Source of the DNA: Enterobacter sp. JUb54
GTDB lineage: Bacteria > Pseudomonadota > Gammaproteobacteria > Enterobacterales > Enterobacteriaceae
DNA length: 64,000 nucleotides
Reading direction: 5' to 3'
Assembly (NCBI RefSeq): GCF_014298075.1
Contig: NZ_CP060418.1
Span: 2,108,001-2,172,000, forward strand
Shown: positions 33,579-41,732 of the stretch, one piece after another
How positions within the stretch are numbered: position 1 is the stretch's first letter
How the letters are laid out: every line of letters starts with the position of its first letter
The notes under the pieces: model-generated
Databases searched by the model: none
What the model was told of the DNA's origin: nothing
Seen by the model: only the letters and a program-made list of their open reading frames with translations
Program-made: the position numbers and the translations under genes

Positions 33579-33684
33579 TCAATGGGGCAGGCGAAAAAAT
33601 ATTATTTTCCCGACAATATTTCCGCGCCTCATTCGTCTACCTCAGCAGAAGCTATTTTTAGTGATTCACTGAGGAGTGAAAGCC

Positions 33685-34170
33685 ATGAGAGATTTTGATA
33701 TGCGTAGACAGGGTTGGGGACACGGTCGCGGGTTTGGCGGGCGCAGTATGGCGAAGCCGATCGTGATTGGCGTGGTGCTGGTGGTGGCGCTGGGGTTACT
33801 GGTGATGTCCCTGTGGAACGCGGTGCTTCCCGCCCTGATTGGCGTAAAGAGTATTGGTTTCTGGCAGGCGCTGGGTCTGCTGGTGCTGTGCCGGATCTTA
33901 TTTGGCGGACTGGGCATGCGCCCGGGAATGTTTGGCGCCCGTCGGCGGATGCATGAACGCTGGATGCAGATGACCCCGGAACAGCGCGAGCAGTTTATGC
34001 AGCATCGTCGCGCTGGCGGCTGTCATCATGAGCACCGCTGGCACGGCTTCGCCCGTCATCGCGACGGAGAGTGGCCACGGGACGGCCAGCGCGAGTCTCA
34101 GGACGCTAAAACCACTGCCCAGCCGCAGTCGGACGAGACAAATCCGCAGAAACCCGCGGGTACCGAGTAA
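33685..34170 (+). CDS. His-rich membrane protein paired with an ECF sigma factor
   Basis: 161 residues from the ATG at 33685 (GAGGAG eight bases upstream; GTG at 33676 is less likely). The basic Gly/Arg N-terminus is followed by two membrane helices (about 25-47 and 55-72), then a cytoplasmic tail with WMQMTPEQREQFMQHRR, like the LTxxQ-type motif of Spy/CpxP metal-stress proteins, and a Cys/His cluster GGCHHEHRWHGFARH. It ends in a polar low-complexity tail. Five bases separate it from the sigma gene, so it may act as anti-sigma or sensor. No known anti-sigma domain is seen. Confidence 0.65.
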   Translation: MRDFDMRRQGWGHGRGFGGRSMAKPIVIGVVLVVALGLLVMSLWNAVLPALIGVKSIGFWQALGLLVLCRILFGGLGMRPGMFGARRRMHERWMQMTPEQREQFMQHRRAGGCHHEHRWHGFARHRDGEWPRDGQRESQDAKTTAQPQSDETNPQKPAGTE

Positions 34171-34175
34171 GCGGT

Positions 34176-34739
34176 ATGAGCGCTGAAAAAGCGAAAGACT
34201 CCCCGCTGGTCTCGGCCCTTGTAGCCTGCAGAGTTAAGTTATCGGCATTTATTCGCGGCCGCACGGCGGTGCGCGATGATGCGGACGATATCCTGCAGGA
34301 GGTCACGTATCAGCTGATGAAAGTGGAACAGCCGGTGGAGAACGTCGCCGCCTGGCTGTTCCGCGCCGCGCGCAATGAGATGACCGACCGGTCGCGGAAA
34401 AAACGTGAACTCCCGCTGTCGACCTGGTTTACCGATGGCGAAGACGATGAGTCGTTTCCCGAAGACGAACTGGCGGAGACCCTGTTTGGGGTCCCACAGT
34501 CGCCGGAAGAGGCCCGGCTGAGCGAAATGATTTGGGCAGAACTGGATCAGGCGCTGTCGGAACTGCCCGCAGCCCAACGCGAGGTGTTCGAGAAAACCGA
34601 GCTTGAAGGCTACAGCTTTAAAGCGCTGGCGGAGGAAACCGGCGTCAGCGTTCAGGCGCTGCTGTCGCGTAAACACAAGGCCGTGCTCTACCTGCGCACT
34701 CGCCTGCGTACGCTTTATGATGAGCTCATTGGGGAGTAA
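34176..34739 (+). CDS. ECF-type RNA polymerase sigma factor
   Basis: 187 residues. Region 2 (RDDADDILQEVTYQLMK, then AWLFRAARNEMTDRSRKK) and region 4 (LSELPAAQREVFEKTELEGYSFKALAEETGVSVQALLSRKHKAVLYLR) are clear, with no regions 1 or 3, as in extracytoplasmic-function sigma factors. It is not RpoE or FecI by sequence. It follows a His-rich membrane protein, probably in one operon. The stimulus may be metal or envelope stress, which is inference. A terminator was not seen before the convergent gene at 34766. Confidence 0.88.
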   Translation: MSAEKAKDSPLVSALVACRVKLSAFIRGRTAVRDDADDILQEVTYQLMKVEQPVENVAAWLFRAARNEMTDRSRKKRELPLSTWFTDGEDDESFPEDELAETLFGVPQSPEEARLSEMIWAELDQALSELPAAQREVFEKTELEGYSFKALAEETGVSVQALLSRKHKAVLYLRTRLRTLYDELIGE

Positions 34740-34765
34740 ATCCCGGGCCACGCCGGCACCCGCCG

Positions 34766-35824
34766 TCAAGGAATAACCCGCGCGGCCCTCAGCTGCGCAA
34801 ACAGCTCAAAGAACATTTCGTCGGTGGCCTGCATTCGGGTGAAACCCGCCCGACGCAGCTTGCTGCCGTCGCCGAACATGTCGTAATGCCAGCCAAAGAC
34901 AAAATCAGCAAAGGTCCCGTCGCTCAGCCGCAGGATATCCGCTTCCACCAGCCCCCCTTCCCCGGCAAGCTCGCGCCATTCTGCCCGGTAGTCGCGAAAC
35001 AACTGCTGAAATGACAGCCTGACCGGCGGCGCACACTCAAGATCAAACCAGCGGGCGATGAGCGGCCACAGCTCGCTCCAGCGCCACAGATCGCCGTTAT
35101 TGACGTTAAAGGCCTGATTCTCAGCGCTCTGCGCGGTTGCCGCCCACAGCGTCGCCTCGGCCAGCAACCCGCCATCCGTATAATCAACCATGCTGTGCCA
35201 GGTGTGTTCCGATCCGGGAAAGCGCAGCGGTAGCCCCTGCGCTTTACACAGCGAGGCGTACAGGGCGATGCTCAGCGCGAGATTCATGGTATTGCCCGGT
35301 ACCGCGCTGCCCACGACACCCGGCCTGATGGCATTCCAGTGCCAGGTTTTTCCCCGCTGAAACTCGCTGAGCCAGCTGAGCTGGGCGGCGTTAAATTCCG
35401 CGCCGGGGACGCCGGGATCGCTTTCACGCGCCGGCGTTTTGAACGGCCCCAGATGGGCGCCATAGACTTTGTAGCCCTGCATTAAGCTTACCGTCTGCAG
35501 CGGCGAGGTTTTCTCTATATTGCTGACCAGATTGCGCAGCATGGTGACGTTCGGTTCCACCATCTCGGTCCAGTTGGCGGCGTTCACCCAGGCACTGTAA
35601 AAAATATGGCTGACATTCTTCAGCGGTTGCAGCATCTGCACGCTATGCTGCGCATCCAGCAAATCGACGTTAACCAACGGAATATTATCGCGATGGGAGG
35701 ACGCCTGGCGGCTCAGGCCAATAACCTGCCACCGATTGCGCAGCAGCGTGGTGACCAACTGTCGTCCGACAATTCCGCTGGCACCGGCAACCAGCGCGAC
35801 GTTTTGTGGCAGCATCTTATTCAT
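34766..35824 (-). CDS. NAD(P)-dependent epimerase/reductase-like protein (extended SDR)
   Basis: 352 residues from the ATG at 35824 (GGAG upstream). The nucleotide-binding motif ALVAGASGIVGRQL is at residues 8-22. LMQGYKVYGAH and FQRGKTWHWNAIRP resemble the PRISE / progesterone 5-beta-reductase-like branch of extended SDRs, where the catalytic Tyr lies in the first motif (KVYG). Substrates in this group are enones. It is divergent from a LysR regulator gene, 97 bases apart, which probably controls it. Confidence 0.8.
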   Translation of the reverse strand: MNKMLPQNVALVAGASGIVGRQLVTTLLRNRWQVIGLSRQASSHRDNIPLVNVDLLDAQHSVQMLQPLKNVSHIFYSAWVNAANWTEMVEPNVTMLRNLVSNIEKTSPLQTVSLMQGYKVYGAHLGPFKTPARESDPGVPGAEFNAAQLSWLSEFQRGKTWHWNAIRPGVVGSAVPGNTMNLALSIALYASLCKAQGLPLRFPGSEHTWHSMVDYTDGGLLAEATLWAATAQSAENQAFNVNNGDLWRWSELWPLIARWFDLECAPPVRLSFQQLFRDYRAEWRELAGEGGLVEADILRLSDGTFADFVFGWHYDMFGDGSKLRRAGFTRMQATDEMFFELFAQLRAARVIP

Positions 35825-35921
35825 GGTGACTCTCCAGAAAGGGTGACAGACACAGTGTGATCTATTATTTTTTCTACACATATCCCATGAAACTGATGGT
35901 ACTTATAAGCAGAATCATTAA

Positions 35922-36809
35922 ATGAATAATAAGCTCAACGCCATTGCCACTTTCTTACGCGTTGCCGAAGCGGGCTCCTTCTCCGCCGCCGCCCGCCAGA
36001 GCGGTATCAAGCAGTCTGCCGTCAGTCAGCAAATCGCCGCGCTTGAGGAGGAACTGGGCGTGGTCCTGCTGCACCGAACCACCCGGGCGATGGCGCTGAC
36101 GGCGCAAGGGGAAATCTATCGCCGCGATATGACCCTGCTGCTGGACGCCATGCGGGAAGCAGAAAGACGCCTGAACCCTGCCGACCCACAATGGCAAGGC
36201 ACGGTGCACCTGCAGCTCCCCAGCGGCCTCGGCCAGCTCATGCTGCCGCACCTGCTGACGCTGCAGCAGATGCACCCGGACTTACACCTGACGCTGTCAC
36301 TGGATGACCGCATCGCCGATCTGGTCACCGAAGGGGTCGATGTCGCGCTGCGGCTCAGCCATGAGCCTCCACAAACGCATGCGGCACGGGCGCTGGCACG
36401 GATTGAAACCCCGCTTTATGCTGCCCCCGGTTGTCAACCGCTTCATTCGGTCAGCGAACTGGCGGTACATCCACACGTGCGCTTCAGCGGCATCGCACGG
36501 GAGGCGCCGCTGCGGTTAGTGTCGGGCGATGAAACCCTCGAGGTAAAAGTGAATACCGTGTTTCGGGCCAACACCAGCGATGCGCTGCTACAGGCGATTG
36601 AGTCCGGCATCGGTATCGGCGGCATGCAGCGGCCCCTCGCCGCCAGAGCGTTGCAGACCGGCAGACTGGTTCCGGTTCTCCCCGCCTACCGGCTTCCCGA
36701 TCGCTTCCTCTACGCGGTCTATCCCGACGCCCGCTTCATTCCCCAGCGAGTCAGGAGCATTATCAACGTAATTGAAGGCGTGCTGGCTGGCATAACGGAG
36801 GGGCGCTGA
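35922..36809 (+). CDS. LysR-family regulator divergent from the SDR gene
   Basis: 295 residues. Helix-turn-helix at the N-terminus (LNAIATFLRVAEAGSFSAAARQSGIKQSAVSQQIAALEEELG) and a substrate-binding domain with a typical GVDVALRL near residue 145. It belongs to the CrgA-like group of LysR proteins that often control reductases. Its natural target is the divergent gene at 34766-35824. Confidence 0.88.
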   Translation: MNNKLNAIATFLRVAEAGSFSAAARQSGIKQSAVSQQIAALEEELGVVLLHRTTRAMALTAQGEIYRRDMTLLLDAMREAERRLNPADPQWQGTVHLQLPSGLGQLMLPHLLTLQQMHPDLHLTLSLDDRIADLVTEGVDVALRLSHEPPQTHAARALARIETPLYAAPGCQPLHSVSELAVHPHVRFSGIAREAPLRLVSGDETLEVKVNTVFRANTSDALLQAIESGIGIGGMQRPLAARALQTGRLVPVLPAYRLPDRFLYAVYPDARFIPQRVRSIINVIEGVLAGITEGR

Positions 36810-36961
36810 GGTTCCCAGATGATGTACTTCCCGAGCGCAATGTGCTCACCGACGACGACACAACCCGACGGCCCTGGACCAGTGATACTTTTGCTGCCGG
36901 GACTGCTGATGAAACCGCAGGGCTATTTATGCCGAACATCACCTTTTTGTAGGATATAACC

Positions 36962-37414
36962 ATGATAACTGTAGAGAAATCAGATCCCTTTTCTTCAGAA
37001 TCCCATCGCTTAATTGAAATGCTATCGGCAGAGCTGGCCACGATTACGGGCGATAACGGCAAAAGTCATTTCACCATTGATGCCATGAATGATGATAACG
37101 CGTTATGGATACTGGCAAAGAATGCGCATGGCGATGCGATAGGATGCGGTGCTATCCGGCCATTCGCGCAAAATATAGCCGAGGTGAAAAGAATGTTTTC
37201 CGACCGTAGTGTGCCGGGCGTGGGGAACGCCTTGCTCACTTACCTCGAAGCCGCCGCCACAGAAATGGGATATCGCGAGCTGAGGCTGGAAACCCGGCAT
37301 ATCAACCTGCGGGCGGTACAGTTTTACGAGAAAAATGGCTATGTCCGTATTGAGAATTATGGTCCGTACGTCGGCAGAGAAGAAGCCGTCTGTTTCTCAA
37401 AAGCGTTGTGTTAA
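36962..37414 (+). CDS. GNAT-family N-acetyltransferase
   Basis: 150 residues. The acetyl-CoA binding region is RMFSDRSVPGVGNALLTYLEAAATEMGYRELRLET, followed by INLRAVQFYEKNGYVRIENYGPY, the usual GNAT motif A and B order. TAGGA precedes the ATG. Similar proteins acetylate small amines, but the substrate cannot be told. It is alone, between a gene remnant-like stretch (36810-36961) and the AT-rich immunity/GIY-YIG patch. Confidence 0.82.
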   Translation: MITVEKSDPFSSESHRLIEMLSAELATITGDNGKSHFTIDAMNDDNALWILAKNAHGDAIGCGAIRPFAQNIAEVKRMFSDRSVPGVGNALLTYLEAAATEMGYRELRLETRHINLRAVQFYEKNGYVRIENYGPYVGREEAVCFSKALC

Positions 37415-37639
37415 TAACGAACGTGATTGCAATGTCTTCAACGCATCGAGCTTATCGCCTCCGTTCAGAGATCGCCGGAATTTCTTCTCTATTGGATTTC
37501 GTTTCCGCCGTGATAGGCCATCAGTTAATAACAACCGGCACGCTATACTGACTCCTTTGCTTCTTTTCGGGGTGCTTTTCCCCATCCTTTAAGTGCCGTT
37601 GTATGATAATCTTGCTATCGTACAAAAACAAAGCAATCT

Positions 37640-38002
37640 ATGGCGGGTTCCTCAAGGATGACTTTAAGATACTATCTACGACATTGTTTATGGGGGTGGT
37701 GTGGCCAGGGCTATCTGATCTATTTTATCGTTCGTGATATGTATGACGGGCACATTTTCCCACCATATATCCCTTTTATGCCGTATGCGGTTGCGTATCT
37801 CGTATTCAGCGCTATCACCTACCCTTTTGCTTATTATGCTTCAGAAAATATGGCGTTTAAAATAATGTCTAAGGATTTCTGGGATAAGTACCTTGGGGAG
37901 AGAAGTTCTGCGTGTAGGATGTTCATTTTTGTATATTTATTCTGCATATTATTTTCCGCACCTCTGTTTATTATTTATTTATTAGCAATGAAAAGACGCT
38001 AA
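37640..38002 (+). CDS. Colicin E1-type (pore-forming colicin) immunity protein, orphan
   Basis: 120 residues, or 114 if the ATG at 37658 is used, which would match the family start LRYYL. Three hydrophobic segments (about 10-32, 45-68, 92-113). LRYYLRH at the start, YPFAYYASENMAFKIMSKDFWDKYLG in the middle and IFVYLFCILFSAPLFIIYLL at the end follow the same order as colicin E1 immunity protein (Pfam Microcin/ColE1 immunity). Such proteins block the colicin pore in the inner membrane. No colicin or lysis gene is nearby. The gene is AT-rich. Confidence 0.78.
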   Translation: MAGSSRMTLRYYLRHCLWGWCGQGYLIYFIVRDMYDGHIFPPYIPFMPYAVAYLVFSAITYPFAYYASENMAFKIMSKDFWDKYLGERSSACRMFIFVYLFCILFSAPLFIIYLLAMKRR

Positions 38003-38057
38003 GTGGTTTCCATACATTAATATCGTCTTTACGGTATTTCGCCATCAAAAAATGAAA

Positions 38058-38795
38058 CTATAGTTTCATCATGTTTTGCGTGATCAACTCGAAAGGGACA
38101 ACATCACCAATTGCGTAATTGCGTTGAAAATACTGTTTCAGCTCAACGCCCCCCATGATGCGGGGTGAACCAGACTGATTGGCTGTTCGGTTAATCATTG
38201 CAGTGATGGTAGACACACCATCACTAAGAACAATCATGATGTTCTCACCATCTTTACCAAAGTTTTGAGAACTCACCACTGGCACATTGAAGAACCCTCT
38301 ATGCCAGTACGTATCGGTCATGTTGAAAGTGAATTTTTTATTACTACTATGTGTGATGATTTCAGATTCAGTTGATACTACCTCATCACTATTCAGTACT
38401 GGCCTCTGGATGCCATTCCATTCAGGACGAATGACGCTAATAATTGAATCCTCAAGACCAGCAGCAAGATTCAAGTGAAACTGTCCGTAGTGCATCAGTC
38501 CTGAATCTGGAAGTACTAAGATATCAACGGCAATATTGTTAGACAGCATATCAATGATGTTAGCGTTATTTTTAATATTCGTAGATTGGGAAGAACCAGG
38601 ACGTGAATAATGGTACATCCTGTTGCGTAGTAAACGAGTGGTTTTACCAACGTACTTTACTTCACCATCACAAACAAATGCATATAGGTTGTTCTTAACA
38701 TCTGTAAATCTGCCATCGAGATGATACTTCAGGCTGCCATCTATAATTTGCCAGAATCCTGCTTTGATAAAACCAATCTCAGTTAAACGATTCAT
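38058..38795 (-). CDS. GIY-YIG nuclease family protein with unknown C-terminal domain
   Basis: 245 residues from the ATG at 38795; an in-frame TTG at 38846 would add 17. The N-terminal part has a GIY-YIG core: NLYAFVCDGEVKYVGKTTRLLRNRM, with KYVGKT as the YIG element and Arg and later Glu as expected catalytic positions. The last 80 residues (MIVLSDGVSTITAMINR, PRIMGGVELKQYFQRNYAIGDVVPFELI) form a separate domain I cannot name. Such solitary proteins may be restriction-like or repair nucleases. No methylase or partner is adjacent. AT-rich like its neighbour. Confidence 0.75.
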   Translation of the reverse strand: MNRLTEIGFIKAGFWQIIDGSLKYHLDGRFTDVKNNLYAFVCDGEVKYVGKTTRLLRNRMYHYSRPGSSQSTNIKNNANIIDMLSNNIAVDILVLPDSGLMHYGQFHLNLAAGLEDSIISVIRPEWNGIQRPVLNSDEVVSTESEIITHSSNKKFTFNMTDTYWHRGFFNVPVVSSQNFGKDGENIMIVLSDGVSTITAMINRTANQSGSPRIMGGVELKQYFQRNYAIGDVVPFELITQNMMKL

Positions 38796-39007
38796 GTTAG
38801 GGTTCCATATGGGGAGAGTAAAAGCATTATACCCCTCATATTTCAAGTTTCATGAACTTTAGCTTTTCGGTAACTCGAATTATTTAGGGTATATCCATGC
38901 TGAACTTCTGACCGTAGTTTAACAAAGTTTGCTGTCAGCAATCTCCGCTCCTGGCACATACGAAGCGCCGACGAGCAATCCTCTCATCAGCGCTCAGTCC
39001 TTCCCCT

Positions 39008-41317
39008 CTACGGCCTGACAAACACAGGCGGATCGAAGGCGGTCACCGGCAGCAGCGCCTCGCGCCACGGTTCAATCTCCACCCAGCAGCTTTGCGCGCT
39101 ACAGCCCTGACCCAGCCGAGAACTGCCGCGATCTTCGGTTAATACGTTAGGGTTGCCATGTTTATCCAGCGACCCCTTTTCATTGGGGTCCAGAGGATCG
39201 TACCAGGCGCCGGTCGACATCTGCACCACCCCCGGCAAAATCTGTTCGCTCAGGTGCACGCCGGCCAGGATCGCGCCGCGCGCGTTATACACCTTCACCA
39301 CGCTGCCTTCGCCGATCTCCCGCGCCTGCGCATCCTGCGGGTGCATCCACAGCGGCTCGCGGCCCTGGATTTTGGTTGCCCGGCTGACGCTGCCGTGATC
39401 GTACTGGCTATGCAGGCGGGTGCGCGGCTGGCTGGAGAGCAGATGCAGCGGCCAGCGCGCCGCTTCCTGCCGTTGCCAGGCAGCCTCCTGCTCGTCCCAC
39501 CACGGGTGGCCGGGGCATTCACGATAGCCAAAACCGGCAATCGTTTCGGAGAACAGCTCGATCTTGCCGGACGGTGTGGAAAGCGGATAACGCTGCGGAT
39601 CGGCCCGGAAGTCCGCCAGGAATATCTGCGGCTTCTCCGGCGCGCTGTACTCCAGTACCCCTTGCTGCCAGAACGCCTCAAACGACGGCAGCTCAATCCC
39701 CTCTTCCTGCGCTCGCGGACGCGACTCTTCGTAGATCTGCCGCAGCCACTGCCCGGCATCGCGCCCTTCGCTAAAACTCTCGCCGCAGCCCAGCCGTTCG
39801 GCCAGGTCACAGAAGATAGCGTAATCATCGCGCGCTTCGCCCACCGGCGGGATTTGCGCGCTCATGGCAATCATAAACCCGTCGTGGCCGCCGCTGCCGA
39901 TATCTTCCCGCTCCAGCGAGGTGGTGACCGGCAGAACGATATCGGAAAACTTGGCCTGCGCGGTCCAGTACTGCTCGTGCACCACCACCGTTTCCGGCCG
40001 CCGCCAGGCTTCACACAGACGGTTGATATCCTGATGGTGATGAAACGCATTGCCGCCGGCCCAGTAGACCAGGCGAATATCGGGATAGCGCAGATGCTGG
40101 CCATCAAACTCATAGGCTTCCCCCGGATGCAGCAGCATATCGGAAAGCCTCGCCACCGGGATCACGCTGTTCACCGCATTTTTGCCGGCAGGCAGTCGCG
40201 GCCCGGAAAACGCTTTACGCGCCGCCCCCGCCAGATTGGTACAGGCATAGCCAAACCCCAGCCCGCCGCCCGGGGTACCGATTTGCCCCAGCAGCGCGGT
40301 GAGCGCCACCGTCGCCCAGTAGGCCTGCTCGCCCTGGCGCGCGCGCTGTATCGACCACGAAATATTCACCATCGTGCGCTGGCTGGCCATCTCACGCGCC
40401 AGCGCGGTAATCTGCTGCGCATCAATGCCGGTGATCGCTGCCGCCCATGCCGGTGTTTTTGCCACACCGTCGCTCTCCCCCATCAGGTAGGCGCGATACG
40501 GTGCAAAACCCACCGTGTGGCTGGCGACAAAACCGCTGTCGTACAGGGATTCGTTAATCAGAACGTAACAGAGCGCCAGCAGCAGCGCGGTATCCGTCCC
40601 CGGCCGCACAGCAAGCCACTCGGCGCTCTCGACGGCGCTCAGGTCATTGCGCACCGGGCTGATATTCACAAAGCGCGTCCCCTGCTCCTGCATCTTCTCC
40701 AGCCAGTACTTCAGCATATGGTCGTTGGCGCCGCCGCCGCTGACCTGCGAATTACGCAGCGGCAGGCCGCCAATCGCCACAAACAGCTGGCACTCCCGCG
40801 CCAGCTCGGAGAAATGGGTATGCTGACGGTGCAGCGGGCTCAGCGGCCCGAGGACATGCGGAAGAATACGCTCGCCCGCCGCGCTGCTGTAGGTGTTGGT
40901 GCTGGCGGTGTAGCCGCCAAAGGATTTGAGAAAACGGTGCAGCTGGCTTTGGGCATGGTGAAAACGCCCGGCGCTGGCCCAACCGTAGGAGCCGCCGAAA
41001 ATCGCCTCGTTGCCGCAACGCGTTTTGACCGAGTTCAGCTCGCGGGCCAGCAGGTCGAGCGCCACCTCCCAGCTCACTTCAACAAACGGCTCTTTGCCGC
41101 GCCCCTCGCGCGACGCCGGGCCATGCTGTAAGTAGCCAGCACGCACCGCCGGACGGCGAATTCGCGTCTTGCTGGTGACCGCATCGGGGAGCGACTGACC
41201 GATGCGGGAGGGTTTTTTATCCCACGGCACCGGGGTCACTGCGTCAATTTTGCCGTCGCGGGCCTCGACCTGCCAGGTTCCCCAGTGCATCACGGTCAGA
41301 TTGTGTTGTTTTCTCAT
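39008..41317 (-). CDS. Molybdopterin oxidoreductase, BisC/DMSO-reductase family
   Basis: 769 residues from the ATG at 41317 (MRKQHNL), near the length of biotin sulfoxide reductase. FGGSYGWASAGRFHHAQSQLHRF and the following TNTYSSAAGERILPHVLG match the BisC/TorA region that supplies the serine ligand to molybdenum. VVHEQYWTAQAKFSDIVLPVTTSLER is also typical. There is no Tat signal and no N-terminal 4Fe-4S motif, so it is a cytoplasmic single-subunit enzyme like BisC, reducing an S- or N-oxide. It is diverged from BisC itself. No membrane cytochrome partner gene is adjacent. Confidence 0.85.
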   Translation of the reverse strand: MRKQHNLTVMHWGTWQVEARDGKIDAVTPVPWDKKPSRIGQSLPDAVTSKTRIRRPAVRAGYLQHGPASREGRGKEPFVEVSWEVALDLLARELNSVKTRCGNEAIFGGSYGWASAGRFHHAQSQLHRFLKSFGGYTASTNTYSSAAGERILPHVLGPLSPLHRQHTHFSELARECQLFVAIGGLPLRNSQVSGGGANDHMLKYWLEKMQEQGTRFVNISPVRNDLSAVESAEWLAVRPGTDTALLLALCYVLINESLYDSGFVASHTVGFAPYRAYLMGESDGVAKTPAWAAAITGIDAQQITALAREMASQRTMVNISWSIQRARQGEQAYWATVALTALLGQIGTPGGGLGFGYACTNLAGAARKAFSGPRLPAGKNAVNSVIPVARLSDMLLHPGEAYEFDGQHLRYPDIRLVYWAGGNAFHHHQDINRLCEAWRRPETVVVHEQYWTAQAKFSDIVLPVTTSLEREDIGSGGHDGFMIAMSAQIPPVGEARDDYAIFCDLAERLGCGESFSEGRDAGQWLRQIYEESRPRAQEEGIELPSFEAFWQQGVLEYSAPEKPQIFLADFRADPQRYPLSTPSGKIELFSETIAGFGYRECPGHPWWDEQEAAWQRQEAARWPLHLLSSQPRTRLHSQYDHGSVSRATKIQGREPLWMHPQDAQAREIGEGSVVKVYNARGAILAGVHLSEQILPGVVQMSTGAWYDPLDPNEKGSLDKHGNPNVLTEDRGSSRLGQGCSAQSCWVEIEPWREALLPVTAFDPPVFVRP

Positions 41318-41363
41318 AGCGCCTGTTTTCTTTTCTCGCCCGATAACCATCGCCATAATAAAT

Positions 41364-41396
41364 GGTGATAATCATGGGAATAACCCATGCATCACC
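41364..41396. promoter_or_regulatory. Interrupted dyad upstream of the BisC-like gene
   Basis: GGTGAT / ATCACC outer arms and ATGGG / CCCAT inner arms share one centre with short mismatched gaps. It lies 47 bases upstream of the BisC-like start codon and may be an operator. The rest of 41397-41732 is AT-rich non-coding sequence that should hold the promoter of the sugar ABC operon. Confidence 0.35.
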
Positions 41397-41732
41397 CTAT
41401 AATCTGCTACACAGGAAGGATTATTCACGCAGAACAACTCTGTATTATTCCTGGGTGCGATATATTACAGCGACAGAATAATTATAATTAAAGCGCAATT
41501 TTTATTTGAATTAATAAGGCATGCAAGCGATTTAAATCCACAAATTAAAGATGGATTAATCCGCATCATGAAATATTTTCAGGTTGCAGGTGACAAATTT
41601 AAGTTTTCCTCAGACATTTCTTCGATATAACATTGTTGATATAGCTTATATATTTTTTGTATTTGAGGTTGAGTGGCGATTATTGTCATGCTACTGCTCC
41701 GCTGCCTCCTCCATCACAGGACCATAATAAGA

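Noticed and set aside
37432-37551. 39-codon plus-strand frame (MSSTHRAYRLRSEIAG...) before the immunity gene
   Set aside because: It reads smoothly but has no Shine-Dalgarno and no recognised family; not enough to call a gene.
39158-41131. 657-codon frame opposite the BisC-like gene
   Set aside because: The molybdoenzyme frame has clear family motifs; this antisense frame is low-complexity Arg/Gln/His-rich and recognisable as nothing.
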